From the NCBI GenBank assembly GCA_964628515.1, contig CAZVNZ010000013.1:1-64000 (forward strand): 64,000 bases of DNA, in the 5' to 3' direction. The notes beneath the pieces are model-generated. The model was given only the letters and a program-made list of their open reading frames with translations, ran no database searches and was not told the origin of the DNA. Below, piece by piece: positions 25,144 to 33,293 of this stretch (its first letter is position 1; every line of letters begins with the position of its first letter). The stretch comes from CAZVNZ01 sp964628515. Lineage in GTDB: Bacteria; Bacillota; Clostridia; Christensenellales; Christensenellaceae. Both the position numbers and the translations under genes were made by a program.

Positions 25144-26292
25144 TTACATTGCAAGTAAGTCTCTTGCATTTATTAAATAATTTTGCTTACCACAATCTTT
25201 TTCGCAAAAGATACCGTAGCTTTCGTATTTAGTTTTACTGTCAAAATGTATAAACGGCACCGGGGCACCTCCGTGGGCTCCCGTATCTGCAAAGGTGAAG
25301 TGGTCTGAGGCAACGTTTAGCGTATAATCGTCGTTGATGCTTTCCAAAAAGTCTTTGATAAAGTATTTATCCGTTTCTTCTATGGCTACAACTTTTTTTT
25401 CTACTTGCAACTCGTGGCTTAAGTCGTCCGTTTCTTGCAGGTGTATGTATATATTATCGTACTCTTTTACTGCCTGTATGGATTTTTTTAGCTTTTCTCC
25501 TAAAAAATCTTTGTATGTCCGGTCCTCTCTTATTGTTTCCACAATTTTTATATCTGCAATTTTTGCTATACCGTCAAGAAGTAAGGTCTCTGCTAAAATA
25601 ATCTTTCCATTGTTTTCACCTTTTAAATGCGGGGCTACCGAAGCGCCCCATAGCCAAGTGCCGTTTACCTCAGCACCGGTGGAAAAATTACTTAGCCAAC
25701 CATAGCTTTCCTTCATAAGTTTATAAAAAAAGCCCTCTTTGGAGTCAAAGTCCAAAATTTTACCGATTTGTTGCCCAATAACATCGTGGGCAGGGGGTAA
25801 ATTTAGAGGGTACTGTTTTTTTCCGTTTTTGATGATTAGAATGTTTCTAAAAGAGCCTGCGTGTATAAACTCCATATCCGGTTTATTAAACACTTTTTCT
25901 TTCAGCATTTCGTGTATGGGTAGTGCTATTTGTGTTTCTACCTCGTTTGCGCTGTAACTTTTTATGCAAGACTCCTCAAATGTAGCCCCCTCAAAAGTAA
26001 CAAAATTACATCTTATGTATAAATCTTCGGGGTTAATGGATAGGTTTAGACTTGCCGCCTCTAAAACGGCACGACCTTTGTAGGTTGATGGGTCAAACCC
26101 AAGCAAACTTAAATTGCCCACAGCGCTTCCAACTTCCAGCCCCGTAGGTATTGTGTTTACCAATCCGCTTTTAGATTTACTAAAAAGCTTATTTAGATGT
26201 GGTTTGTTTGCATATTCCAGCGGTGTTTTTTCGTCTAATACAGAGTATGCCCTGTCTGCAACACCGTCAAGAACAATGGTTATCTTCTTCAT
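25144..26292 (-). CDS. ApgM-like phosphoglycerate mutase (or proposed homoserine kinase)
   Basis: 382 residues of the alkaline phosphatase superfamily, archaeal-type cofactor-independent phosphoglycerate mutase branch. Metal Asp9 (IVLDGVADR) is followed by TPLEYANKPHLNKLF, then IPTGLEVGSAVGNLSLLGFDP with the candidate nucleophile Ser56; the family aspartate after that serine is alanine here (GSA instead of GSD). C-terminal metal motifs ETDDLSHE and SDHFTFADTGAHGGAPVPF are intact. Part of this family has been proposed to replace homoserine kinase in organisms without thrB, and co-transcription with trpB makes an amino-acid role attractive. GGAGACGAT precedes the ATG. Confidence 0.8.
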   Translation of the reverse strand: MKKITIVLDGVADRAYSVLDEKTPLEYANKPHLNKLFSKSKSGLVNTIPTGLEVGSAVGNLSLLGFDPSTYKGRAVLEAASLNLSINPEDLYIRCNFVTFEGATFEESCIKSYSANEVETQIALPIHEMLKEKVFNKPDMEFIHAGSFRNILIIKNGKKQYPLNLPPAHDVIGQQIGKILDFDSKEGFFYKLMKESYGWLSNFSTGAEVNGTWLWGASVAPHLKGENNGKIILAETLLLDGIAKIADIKIVETIREDRTYKDFLGEKLKKSIQAVKEYDNIYIHLQETDDLSHELQVEKKVVAIEETDKYFIKDFLESINDDYTLNVASDHFTFADTGAHGGAPVPFIHFDSKTKYESYGIFCEKDCGKQNYLINARDLLAM

Positions 26293-26465
26293 ATCGTCTC
26301 CATTCTATCCGAAAATATTATATGCTATTTTGGTATAAATTACAATAGTTTTTTTATTTTCCTACCTGTAATGTCATTTGCATTTGTATTCTCTTATTAT
26401 ATTAATTAAAGTATTATGAAATATTTATTACATCTTCATTAACTGAGTATATTAAATTTTTTTTG

Positions 26466-26474
26466 TGCTATACT
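26466..26474 (+). promoter_or_regulatory. extended -10 promoter of the small lipoprotein gene
   Basis: TGC-TATACT with no clear -35 box, 70 bases before the ATG. The 250-base spacer upstream is AT-rich and divergent from the phosphomutase gene; nothing else is recognised in it. Confidence 0.5.
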
Positions 26475-26543
26475 GTTTTTAAGTAAATATTAAATATAGA
26501 AACTATTAATTATTTAAAACCAATAATTAGGAGGCAGAACAAA

Positions 26544-26774
26544 ATGAAAAAAATTCAGATTATTTTTTTAGTTGCTTTAGCTATGCTTTTTTGCTTAACA
26601 GCATTAGCCGGCTGTACCGAAAGGAAGGAAGAGGCAGAACAATATTCTTCGCCTGAAAACAACGGTATGCAAAGCGGTGCTAAAGTAACAGTAAGAACAA
26701 ATAGCGATGGGCAAAAGGTAACCACCTATAAAAACCCCGACGGTAGTGGAGGAGGTAGCATAGAACTAACATAA
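26544..26774 (+). CDS. small lipoprotein of unknown function
   Basis: 76 residues. A basic, hydrophobic signal peptide ends in LALAGC-like LTALAGC (Cys24), so about 53 mature residues would be anchored to the outer face of the membrane. The mature part is hydrophilic (KVTVRTNSDGQKVTTYKNPDG) and ends in a Gly/Ser-rich tail. GGAGG lies 11 bases before the ATG. It is flanked by its own promoter and terminator and appears monocistronic. No family recognised. Confidence 0.75.
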   Translation: MKKIQIIFLVALAMLFCLTALAGCTERKEEAEQYSSPENNGMQSGAKVTVRTNSDGQKVTTYKNPDGSGGGSIELT

Positions 26775-26836
26775 TTTTAAAAATACGTATATGTTTAAAA
26801 TTTTAGGTACTTCTTGTTTTTAGTACTATATGCTAT

Positions 26837-26879
26837 GCAGTAAAATCTTATATGTTTGTATGATTTTACTGCTTTTTTT
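26837..26879 (+). terminator. intrinsic terminator after the small lipoprotein gene
   Basis: A perfect 11-base stem (GCAGTAAAATC / GATTTTACTGC), a 14-base loop and seven T, 62 bases after the stop codon. Confidence 0.9.
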
Positions 26880-26911
26880 ATTTAAACAAAATAGTATTAT
26901 TTTCCTACCTA

Positions 26912-26920
26912 TGCTATAAT
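26912..26920 (+). promoter_or_regulatory. extended -10 promoter of the flavoprotein gene
   Basis: TGC-TATAAT, 28 bases before the ATG at 26949. It is the same extended -10 form as before the aldehyde dehydrogenase and purB genes. No -35 box is evident. Confidence 0.55.
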
Positions 26921-26948
26921 TAAAAAAACTGTTTTTAGTGAGGTATGT

Positions 26949-28307
26949 ATGAATATTTGTGTAATAAACGGAAGTCCCAAAGGCGAAAACAGCATAACTT
27001 TGCAATCGGTGGTATATTTGCAAAAGCACTTCCCCAAAGACACCTTTGAAGTATTTAATGTGGGGCATATAAATGCTTACGAAAAAAGCGAGAATATGCT
27101 AAAAGTGCTAAACTGCCTAAAGTACTGCGAGCTAATTTTGTTTGCCTACCCTGTATACACCTTTGTTGCCCCATACCAACTCCACAGATTTATAGAGCTG
27201 CTAAAAGAGCAGAATATCACATTTTTAAAGGGAAAATGCGTGGCTCAAATTACAACCTCCAAGCACTTTTTTGATTACACCGCCCACAGATTTATAGAAG
27301 AAAACTGTAAGGATATGCAACTATTCCCCCTAAAACCGCTAAGTGCGGATATGGACGATTTACTTAAAAAAGAAGGCAGAGTAGCACTTATTGACTACTT
27401 TAACTACATAAAATTTGCGATGTTTAACACAGCCCAATCTTTTAAGGAGGCAACAGCCTTCGATTACGTTTACCATCACCCTAAAAGTCATACTGAGATG
27501 GCAGAAAAGAAAGAGGATTTTGATACGGTGCTAATAACCGATTTAGGCGACACCGACACCTCCCTTAAAAATATGATAGACGGGTTTGTTAGGGTTTACC
27601 CCTATAAAGTACGGATTATTAACCTTAAGGATTTAATAATAAAATCCGGTTGTTTGGGGTGTTTTGGGTGTGCGGTTACGGAAAAATGTGTAATAAACGA
27701 CGGTTTTGATGCTTTTTTGCGAGGGCAGATACAAAATGCGGATGTACGAATTATTGCCGCCACCATTAAAGACCATTTTTTAGGCACTAACTTTAAAAAA
27801 TTTGATGACAGACAGTTTTGCAACGGGCACCGCACGGTAAATATGGGGCAACCCGTTGGGTACATTTTAAACGGAGAATACTCTAAAAACAGCAATTTAA
27901 AAGATATTTTGGAGGGCAGAGCAGACGTTGGACGTAACTTTTTTGCAGGCGTTGCCACAAGCGAAAGTAAGGACAGCACCCAAACCTACGACAGTTTAGA
28001 GGCGCTGGCTCTAACTTTAGCCTACGGGATAGAAAACAAGCCAAAACTACCCCAAAACTTTTTGGGCGTTGGCGGTATGAAAATATTTAGAGATTTAATA
28101 TACGTAATGCGTGGTTTAATGAAGGCAGATCACAAATTCTACAAGGAAAACAACTTTTACGACTTCCCCCAAAAGCAAAAAAGCACCCTTTTAAAAATGC
28201 AGTTGGTGGGCGCTTTGCTTGCAAATAAAGCCATTGCCAAAAAGGCTTCTAAATTTATGGGTGATGCCATACTTAAGCCTTATAAAAAGGCTATTATGGA
28301 GGATTGA
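26949..28307 (+). CDS. two-domain flavodoxin-like NAD(P)H:FMN reductase protein
   Basis: 452 residues. Residues about 1-175 are a flavodoxin-like FMN-reductase domain (CVINGSPKGENSITLQ, LFAYPVYTFVAPYQLHRFIELL). A second copy of the fold begins near 193 (VLITDLGDTDTSLKNMIDGF) and contains a cysteine cluster around 234-247 (SGCLGCFGCAVTEKC), like iron-sulfur flavoproteins of the NADPH-dependent FMN-reductase family. The C-terminal 90 residues are helical and basic. The first domain keeps the phosphate-binding loop; in the second it is poorly preserved (DLGDTDTS). Electron carriage is likely, substrate unknown. The upstream GAGGT is a moderate ribosome-binding site. Confidence 0.78.
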   Translation: MNICVINGSPKGENSITLQSVVYLQKHFPKDTFEVFNVGHINAYEKSENMLKVLNCLKYCELILFAYPVYTFVAPYQLHRFIELLKEQNITFLKGKCVAQITTSKHFFDYTAHRFIEENCKDMQLFPLKPLSADMDDLLKKEGRVALIDYFNYIKFAMFNTAQSFKEATAFDYVYHHPKSHTEMAEKKEDFDTVLITDLGDTDTSLKNMIDGFVRVYPYKVRIINLKDLIIKSGCLGCFGCAVTEKCVINDGFDAFLRGQIQNADVRIIAATIKDHFLGTNFKKFDDRQFCNGHRTVNMGQPVGYILNGEYSKNSNLKDILEGRADVGRNFFAGVATSESKDSTQTYDSLEALALTLAYGIENKPKLPQNFLGVGGMKIFRDLIYVMRGLMKADHKFYKENNFYDFPQKQKSTLLKMQLVGALLANKAIAKKASKFMGDAILKPYKKAIMED

Positions 28308-28316
28308 TTTTGGGGG

Positions 28317-28349
28317 CAAAAAAACTTCTTGGACTGCTTAAGGCAAGAA
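28317..28349 (-). terminator. intrinsic terminator after the ireB-ruvX-DUF1292 genes
   Basis: On the minus strand TTCTTG, a 12-base loop, CAAGAA and then GTTTTTTT. The stem is short, but the T run is good and the site lies 8 bases after the DUF1292 stop. Confidence 0.6.
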
Positions 28350-28356
28350 TAAAAAA

Positions 28357-28653
28357 TCAACTTACAGGATTCTCTTCCTCTTCGTCTTCATCCTCATAAT
28401 AAAGCTCTTGGAATATATTCCACAGACTTTCTAATTCCTCTTCCGTTTCTATGGGCAGGTACACTTCTCCGTTTTCCTCGTCCTCTTCTATACGCATAAT
28501 AAGCACTTCCCCTTCCTCGAAATCTTGAAACTTGCCTATGGGTGTAAACGCAATAAAAAACTCATCTTCTACTTCAAAGGTAAGCAGATGCTCAAATTCT
28601 ATTTTGTTGCCGTCCTCGTCTAACATTTCTATTTTGGTTATTTCTTCGCTCAT
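28357..28653 (-). CDS. DUF1292 protein (YrzB-like)
   Basis: 98 residues, extremely acidic at the C terminus (ELYYEDEDEEEENPVS). The body IEMLDEDGNKIEFEHLLTFEVEDEFFIAF with a later GEVLIMRIEEDEENGE matches the DUF1292 family, found after ruvX in most Firmicutes. The function is unknown. GAGGAG before the ATG. It is third in the conserved order ireB-ruvX-DUF1292, 17 bases after ruvX. Confidence 0.88.
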   Translation of the reverse strand: MSEEITKIEMLDEDGNKIEFEHLLTFEVEDEFFIAFTPIGKFQDFEEGEVLIMRIEEDEENGEVYLPIETEEELESLWNIFQELYYEDEDEEEENPVS

Positions 28654-28670
28654 TAGTTTTCTCCTCTTTA

Positions 28671-29084
28671 TTATAATATAGAATCCATATACCCTTGAAG
28701 TATATAAACCGCCGCAATTTTATCTATGTTTTCTTTTACTTTTTTTCTTTTGGTTTCTAATTGATGCAGGGTAGCTTTTGCACTCTTGGTGGTTAGGCGC
28801 TCGTCCCAAAAAATTACTTTTAGTCCGCTGATATTTTCTAATTCTAAAGCAAAATCTCTAACCTTTTGTGCTTGAAAACCTTCCGAGCCATCCATGTTTT
28901 TTGGAAGACCGCACACAATTTTAGTTACGTTTTGCTCTTTTATTAAATTGCAAAAATAAGAAGCATCGCCCTCGTTTTGCGTTCTTGTGTAAGTGGGCAA
29001 CCCTTGTGCTGTTATATTTAATAAATCGGAAACTGCTATTCCTATGCGTTTATCTCCAACATCTAAACCTAATGTTCTACCCAT
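28671..29084 (-). CDS. ruvX: RuvX/YqgF Holliday-junction resolvase-like nuclease
   Basis: 137 residues. RNase H-like fold: MGRTLGLDVGDKRIGIAVSD (first catalytic Asp8), VCGLPKNMDGSEG (about 77), and FWDERLTTKSAKATL (about 107-121). The E. coli homologue YqgF processes the 5' end of pre-16S rRNA; Mycobacterium RuvX resolves Holliday junctions. The start is the ATG at 29084 because its A overlaps the ireB stop (TAATG); a longer reading frame upstream lies inside ireB and has no family similarity. Confidence 0.93.
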   Translation of the reverse strand: MGRTLGLDVGDKRIGIAVSDLLNITAQGLPTYTRTQNEGDASYFCNLIKEQNVTKIVCGLPKNMDGSEGFQAQKVRDFALELENISGLKVIFWDERLTTKSAKATLHQLETKRKKVKENIDKIAAVYILQGYMDSIL

Positions 29085-29338
29085 TAGATTTGGTTGATGT
29101 AGGAGCTTACAAGCTCTTCTAAAAGCTCGTCCCTGTCTATGCTTGTAATTAGAGAACGCACGTTTTTGTAGCCTGTTATGTAGGTTGGGTCTCCCGATAC
29201 TATGTAGCCTATAAGCTGGTTTACAGGGTCGTAACCCTTCTCCCTCATTGCTTCGCACACAATACGAATAATACCTCTAACAGGGTTTTCAAGCTCTTTA
29301 TCGAAGTTAAACTTCATGGTTTCGTCAAAATCTGCCAT
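29084..29338 (-). CDS. ireB: IreB family regulatory phosphoprotein
   Basis: 84 residues. MADFDETMKFNFDKELENPVRGIIRIV and EKGYDPVNQLIGYIVSGDPTYIT are the hallmark of the IreB/UPF0297 family. In Enterococcus faecalis IreB is phosphorylated by the Ser/Thr kinase IreK at N-terminal threonines and lowers cephalosporin resistance; the corresponding Thr7 is present in DETMKF. GGGAG 5 bases before this ATG fixes the start. It is translationally coupled to ruvX through a one-base overlap. Confidence 0.92.
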   Translation of the reverse strand: MADFDETMKFNFDKELENPVRGIIRIVCEAMREKGYDPVNQLIGYIVSGDPTYITGYKNVRSLITSIDRDELLEELVSSYINQI

Positions 29339-29387
29339 TTTTTCTCCCATACTCTCTGTATACACCTAAATTTTTAAATTTATTAAG

Positions 29388-29420
29388 CAAGTCATTTCCC
29401 TTGTAATAGAAAATGACTTG
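29388..29420 (-). terminator. hairpin after iscU, possible terminator
   Basis: A perfect 10-base stem (CAAGTCATTT / AAATGACTTG) with a 13-base loop, about 95 bases after the iscU stop and 50 bases before ireB. The following minus-strand sequence is T-rich but has no clean T run, so it is a weaker candidate. Confidence 0.5.
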
Positions 29421-29515
29421 TCTTATTATTACTTTCAATACTATGTACTGAACTTACTCTATATTTAAAATTATACAATATGCGAGGTTGGTTGTAAACC
29501 TTTTTACCCCTAAAA

Positions 29516-29884
29516 TTATTTTTGCTCGGATAATACCTTTTGCAGAGCCGCTTTTAGCGCATCTTCCGCAAGTAAGGAGCAATGCACCTTTTCTGCCGGC
29601 ATACCGCCTAACTCCTCTACAATATCGTTTTTGGTTAGCTTAAGCGCCTCATTTATGGTTTTGCCCTTTACCATATCCGTAAGCACACTGGAGCTTGCTA
29701 TTGCCGCCGCACAGCCGTATGTTTGGAAAGTAATATCTTTTATTACATCTCCCTCTATCTTTAAATATACCGTGGTGGTGTCTCCGCATTGAGGACTGCC
29801 TGCCTCTCCTATTATATCCGCATCATCCATAATACCTACGTTGTGTGGTTCTTGAAAGTGCTTTATTAATTTTTCCGAATACAT
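29516..29884 (-). CDS. iscU: iron-sulfur cluster scaffold IscU/NifU-like
   Basis: 122 residues. The three scaffold cysteines are in place: GSPQCGDTTTV (Cys33), YGCAAAIASSS (Cys58) and KVHCSLLAEDAL (Cys101), with the assembly aspartate next to the first. It receives sulfur from the cysteine desulfurase and builds transient [2Fe-2S]/[4Fe-4S] clusters. It lies 19 bases after iscS in the usual clostridial pair; the window lacks iscA, hscAB and fdx. The many Fe-S proteins encoded at 38-46 kb are obvious clients. Confidence 0.95.
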   Translation of the reverse strand: MYSEKLIKHFQEPHNVGIMDDADIIGEAGSPQCGDTTTVYLKIEGDVIKDITFQTYGCAAAIASSSVLTDMVKGKTINEALKLTKNDIVEELGGMPAEKVHCSLLAEDALKAALQKVLSEQK

Positions 29885-29903
29885 ATTATTTCTCCTTTTT
29901 TGT

Positions 29904-31076
29904 TTAGCTGTTTGCCTTGCTTTTAATAAACAAAGGCGATATTTTTCTTAGTCTATCCGATAGCTTTATTAGCTCTGCTACCGTGTAGTCTATTTGTTCT
30001 TTTGTTGTTGTATCTCCCATTGTAAACCTAAGTGCGCCCTTTGCAATTTCGGGGGGTACACCCATTGCCATAAGTACGTGGGAGGATTCTAAACTACCAC
30101 TTGCACATGCAGAGCCTGCGGAGCATTCAATACCGGCTAAATCCAAGCTTAGCAAAGATGCCTCCGATTCTATAAATTCCAAAGAAATATTTACGTTGTT
30201 TGCAAGCCTTTTTTGCGGATGCCCGTTTAAATGAGTATAGGGGATTTTTGTTGTTATTTCGTTAATCATATAATCCCTTAATTTCGCAAGCCTGCCGTTT
30301 TCCTCTTCCATTTGCATTACTGAAAGCTCTAATGCCTTTGCCATTCCGCAAATCTCCGCTATATTTTCCGTGCCCGCTCTTTTTTTTCTCTCCTGTGCTC
30401 CACCGCTTAGTAGCTTATCTATTTTTATTCCGTTTTTAATGTAGAGTATACCAATGCCTTTAGGTCCGTAAAATTTATGCGCCGATGCAGAAAATAAATC
30501 TATGTTTTGCTCCTGTACATCTATGGGCAAATGCCCCACCGCTTGTACGGCATCTGTATGGAATGGTACTTTTTTCTTTCTGCATACCTCGCCAATTTCC
30601 TTAATGGGGCTAATGCTACCCACCTCGTTATTTGCGTAAACTATACTAACTATTGCAGTATCTTCCTTTATTGCATCCTCAACTTGTTTGGGGCTAACCA
30701 CACCGTATTTATCCACATCTAAATAGGTAACCTCGTAGCCCTCCCCTTCCATTTGTTTTGCGGTATCTATAATAGCATGATGCTCTACTTTTGTTGTTAT
30801 TATATGCTTTTTATTGTATGCCTTAGCCACTCCCTTAAGCGCCCAGTTATCGCTTTCTGTACCGCAAGAAGTAAAGTAAATCTCGTTTTTGTATTTAGCA
30901 TTAAATACATTTGCAATTATTGTTCTTGCATTTTCCAGCACTGCCTTTGCTTCTCTGCCGCTTGCATAAAGGCTTGATGGATTTCCGAAATACTTTTTAA
31001 AGTAGGGCAGCATTGCCTCTAATACTTCGTCCTTAACATATGTTGTTGCCGCATAATCCAAATAAATTTTTTCCAT
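29904..31076 (-). CDS. iscS: cysteine desulfurase IscS/NifS
   Basis: 390 residues. Fold-type I PLP enzyme: YLDYAATTYV at the N terminus, GTESDNWALKG, HHAIIDTAKQME (PLP-stacking histidine), DAVQAVGHLPID, the SASAHKFYGPKGIG lysine motif, and the active cysteine in GSACASGSLESSHVL (about 325). It converts cysteine to alanine and a persulfide for clusters and thio-modified tRNAs. AGAGGT precedes the ATG. No iscR lies upstream; the 83-base spacer to pgeF may hold its promoter. Confidence 0.96.
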   Translation of the reverse strand: MEKIYLDYAATTYVKDEVLEAMLPYFKKYFGNPSSLYASGREAKAVLENARTIIANVFNAKYKNEIYFTSCGTESDNWALKGVAKAYNKKHIITTKVEHHAIIDTAKQMEGEGYEVTYLDVDKYGVVSPKQVEDAIKEDTAIVSIVYANNEVGSISPIKEIGEVCRKKKVPFHTDAVQAVGHLPIDVQEQNIDLFSASAHKFYGPKGIGILYIKNGIKIDKLLSGGAQERKKRAGTENIAEICGMAKALELSVMQMEEENGRLAKLRDYMINEITTKIPYTHLNGHPQKRLANNVNISLEFIESEASLLSLDLAGIECSAGSACASGSLESSHVLMAMGVPPEIAKGALRFTMGDTTTKEQIDYTVAELIKLSDRLRKISPLFIKSKANS

Positions 31077-31159
31077 ATTCTACCTCTATTATATATTATA
31101 AACACTTTTTAATAAAAATAAACTGTTTTAGCTTAACTATTACAAATACCCACCCAAAG

Positions 31160-31993
31160 TTACTCATAAATTGCCACAAAAGAGCCCATTGCGCCAGTGT
31201 TTCCCCTATCTCTTCTGTGAGAATAAAATAAATCCTCTCTGCAATAGGTACACATATTTGCAAGGGTTATGTTTTGCGGTGGTATTTGTGCTTCTTTTAG
31301 CTGTTTTAATACGCAAAGTTGCATATTTACATTTGTTTTTTCGACTTTTAGGGTAAGTATGTCGCTACCGTATTTCAGGGCGAATTTCTCATATACATCC
31401 TCTTGGGTTTCAAAACAGCAATCCATAATATGCGGACCTATACCTATTATAATATCTTTAGGCTTACTGCCAAATTCTCTTATTAAATACTCAACTATTT
31501 TCTTGGGCAAGTCTAAATACACACCCTTATACCCTGCGTGGCATGCCACTACCACCCTTTTTTTTACATCTGCAAAAAATACAGGCATACAATCGGCATG
31601 CAAGGTTACTCCCGTAACATTAGGAGTGTTTACCGCAATAGCATCGCAAAAAGGCAAGTCTGACTCCTGCTCAAACCCCTTGCTTCTATCTTCAAGTTTT
31701 GCCGTATAGATACCATCACCATGAGAATAATTTACCAAAACCAAAGAGGAATACTCTACATTTAGAGCTTTGCACACATTTATAAAGTTTTGCTTTTTGT
31801 TATGCGCATTTGCCTCCCTTGTTTTGCTTAAATTTAGGGTAGCAAAACACCCCTCGCTGACTCCTCCGATACGAGTGGTAAAACAGTGTTTAATAAAGCC
31901 TGTTTTTTCAAATTCGGGAATTGTAAGCAGGGTTACTCCATTTATTTTTTTTGTGTAAAACCCTTTTTTTGTTTTGTTTATATAATCTATCAT
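31160..31993 (-). CDS. pgeF: peptidoglycan editing factor/purine nucleoside phosphorylase PgeF (YlmD/YfiH)
   Basis: 277 residues of the DUF152 'multicopper polyphenol oxidase' family. Motifs: TRIGGVSEGCFATLNLS, VNYSHGDGIY, VTLHADCMPVFFAD and VACHAGYKGVY with the His-Cys-His zinc site, and NITLANMCTYCREDLFYSHRRDRGNTG near the end. Members act on purine nucleosides and, in E. coli, keep wrong amino acids out of peptidoglycan precursors; the old laccase name is doubtful. Its start overlaps the nrdR stop by 4 bases (ATGA). Confidence 0.9.
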   Translation of the reverse strand: MIDYINKTKKGFYTKKINGVTLLTIPEFEKTGFIKHCFTTRIGGVSEGCFATLNLSKTREANAHNKKQNFINVCKALNVEYSSLVLVNYSHGDGIYTAKLEDRSKGFEQESDLPFCDAIAVNTPNVTGVTLHADCMPVFFADVKKRVVVACHAGYKGVYLDLPKKIVEYLIREFGSKPKDIIIGIGPHIMDCCFETQEDVYEKFALKYGSDILTLKVEKTNVNMQLCVLKQLKEAQIPPQNITLANMCTYCREDLFYSHRRDRGNTGAMGSFVAIYE

Positions 31994-32445
31994 CTTTCCT
32001 GCAACAATTTGTTTAATTCTTCTTTAAAGGTGTTAATGTCTTTAAATTGCCTGTATACAGAGGCAAAACGCACGTAGGCGACTTCGTCTAAATCTTTTAG
32101 CCCACGCATAACAATCTCCCCGATTTCGTGGGAAGTTATTTCCTGTGTGGCAATGTTGTATATTTCTTTTTCTATATTATTAATTAATTCTTCGATTTTT
32201 TGAAAGGAAACTTCCCGTTTCTCGCAAGCGATTACCACCCCTTTTTTGATTTTGGAAATATCCAAGCTCTCCCGTTTTCCGTCCTTTTTAATAACAAAAA
32301 CAGGCAGGCTTTCTATTTTTTCAAATGTAGTAAACCTTTTTCCGCAAGAAAGGCACTCCCTTCTGCGTTTAATAACGGTGTTGTCGTCTATTTGTCTGGA
32401 ATCGGAAACCTTACTTTCGGGATAACCGCAATAAATACACTTCAT
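31990..32445 (-). CDS. nrdR: transcriptional repressor NrdR
   Basis: 151 residues. Zinc ribbon with Cys3, Cys6, Cys31, Cys34 (MKCIYCGYPE, RRRECLSCGKRFTTFE) and an ATP-cone domain (LPVFVIKKDGKRESLDISKIKKGV). NrdR senses ATP/dATP and represses ribonucleotide reductase genes. No nrd gene is in the window. GGAG precedes the ATG; the gene is coupled to pgeF. Confidence 0.96.
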   Translation of the reverse strand: MKCIYCGYPESKVSDSRQIDDNTVIKRRRECLSCGKRFTTFEKIESLPVFVIKKDGKRESLDISKIKKGVVIACEKREVSFQKIEELINNIEKEIYNIATQEITSHEIGEIVMRGLKDLDEVAYVRFASVYRQFKDINTFKEELNKLLQER

Positions 32446-32541
32446 AATAAACTCCTATTCTTTTACTATAATAACACTAAAAATATCATTATGTAAATAG
32501 CAGGTTTTTATTATGAAGTGAATTATCCGCCAAAAGTGTAT

Positions 32542-33084
32542 TTATTTAAGCAACTTTGCCTTTAATTCCTCTATAATCTTTTTTTCTGTTATACTGATAT
32601 AACTTTGGGATACGCCTAGAATTGCGGCAGTTTCTTTTTGAGTGTGAGGTTTATGGGAAAATAAACCATACCGCAAGGAAATTATCTCCCTTTTATTTCC
32701 TTTTAGCTTGCCTACAAGATTAACTACGTCCTGTCTTTCCTCGCTTATTATAATTTCTTCCGCAACGCTGTCAAAGTTTAGGGAATTTGTGCTGTCGAAG
32801 GGGGTTACGTCTTGTGTAGCCTCTATAAATTCCATACAAACCTCTTTGTAGCGAGTACGTCTTAAATACATTAAAATTTCGTTTTCTATACACTTTACCC
32901 CATAGGTGGAAAACTTTGTGTTTTTACTGCTGTCGTAGCTGTTTACCGCTTTAATAAGCCCAACGCAACCTAAAGAGGTAATGTCCTCGTAGGAATTATT
33001 ATTATCTATATACTTTTTTGCAACAAAACTTACCAACTTTAAATTTTCTTCTATAAATTTACTTTTTGTATTTTGTCTTATCAT
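32542..33084 (-). CDS. short sigma-70 family factor (sporulation SigE/SigK-like)
   Basis: 180 residues. Region 2: NLKLVSFVAKKYIDNNNSYEDITSLGCVGLIKAVNSYDSSKNTKFSTYGVKCIENEILMYLRRTR resembles sigma-E and sigma-K of sporulating Firmicutes, including the IENEILM segment. Region 4: EIISLRYGLF...QKETAAILGVSQSYISITEKKIIEEL. The usual N-terminal pro-sequence of about 20-60 residues is missing and region 3 is short, so it is smaller than either factor (about 235-240). The ribosome-binding site is poor (CGGGT) and a hairpin (33112-33130) lies just upstream. It may be a diverged sporulation factor or an alternative sigma of another regulon. Confidence 0.78.
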   Translation of the reverse strand: MIRQNTKSKFIEENLKLVSFVAKKYIDNNNSYEDITSLGCVGLIKAVNSYDSSKNTKFSTYGVKCIENEILMYLRRTRYKEVCMEFIEATQDVTPFDSTNSLNFDSVAEEIIISEERQDVVNLVGKLKGNKREIISLRYGLFSHKPHTQKETAAILGVSQSYISITEKKIIEELKAKLLK

Positions 33085-33254
33085 AACTTTTACCCGTTTA
33101 TAAAATCCCCTGTGGCAACAAAAGTGCCACCCCTTTTTGCAGTCCGAATTATTTTACTGTATTAAGGATAGCATACGGTTATGCCAATTTATGTAGTTTT
33201 GTGTCGATTTTAAATAAAATTATGCTAAAAATCTATTTATTTATTGGTTTTTTG

Positions 33255-33263
33255 TGATATAAT
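33255..33263 (+). promoter_or_regulatory. extended -10 promoter of the DMT transporter gene
   Basis: TGA-TATAAT, 30 bases before the ATG at 33294, without a recognisable -35 box. The 209-base spacer to the sigma gene also contains the hairpin GTGGCA/TGCCAC at 33112-33130, in the sigma leader. Confidence 0.55.
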
Positions 33264-33293
33264 CTTATAGTTAGTTTATTTTTAAGAGGTAGT

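Noticed and set aside
26826..27068. 80-residue minus-strand open frame
   Set aside because: Overlaps the terminator and promoter between two plus-strand genes and the start of the flavoprotein gene.
28671..29258. Longer RuvX start at 29258
   Set aside because: The extra 58 residues overlap ireB in another frame and lack family similarity; the ATG at 29084 overlaps the ireB stop.
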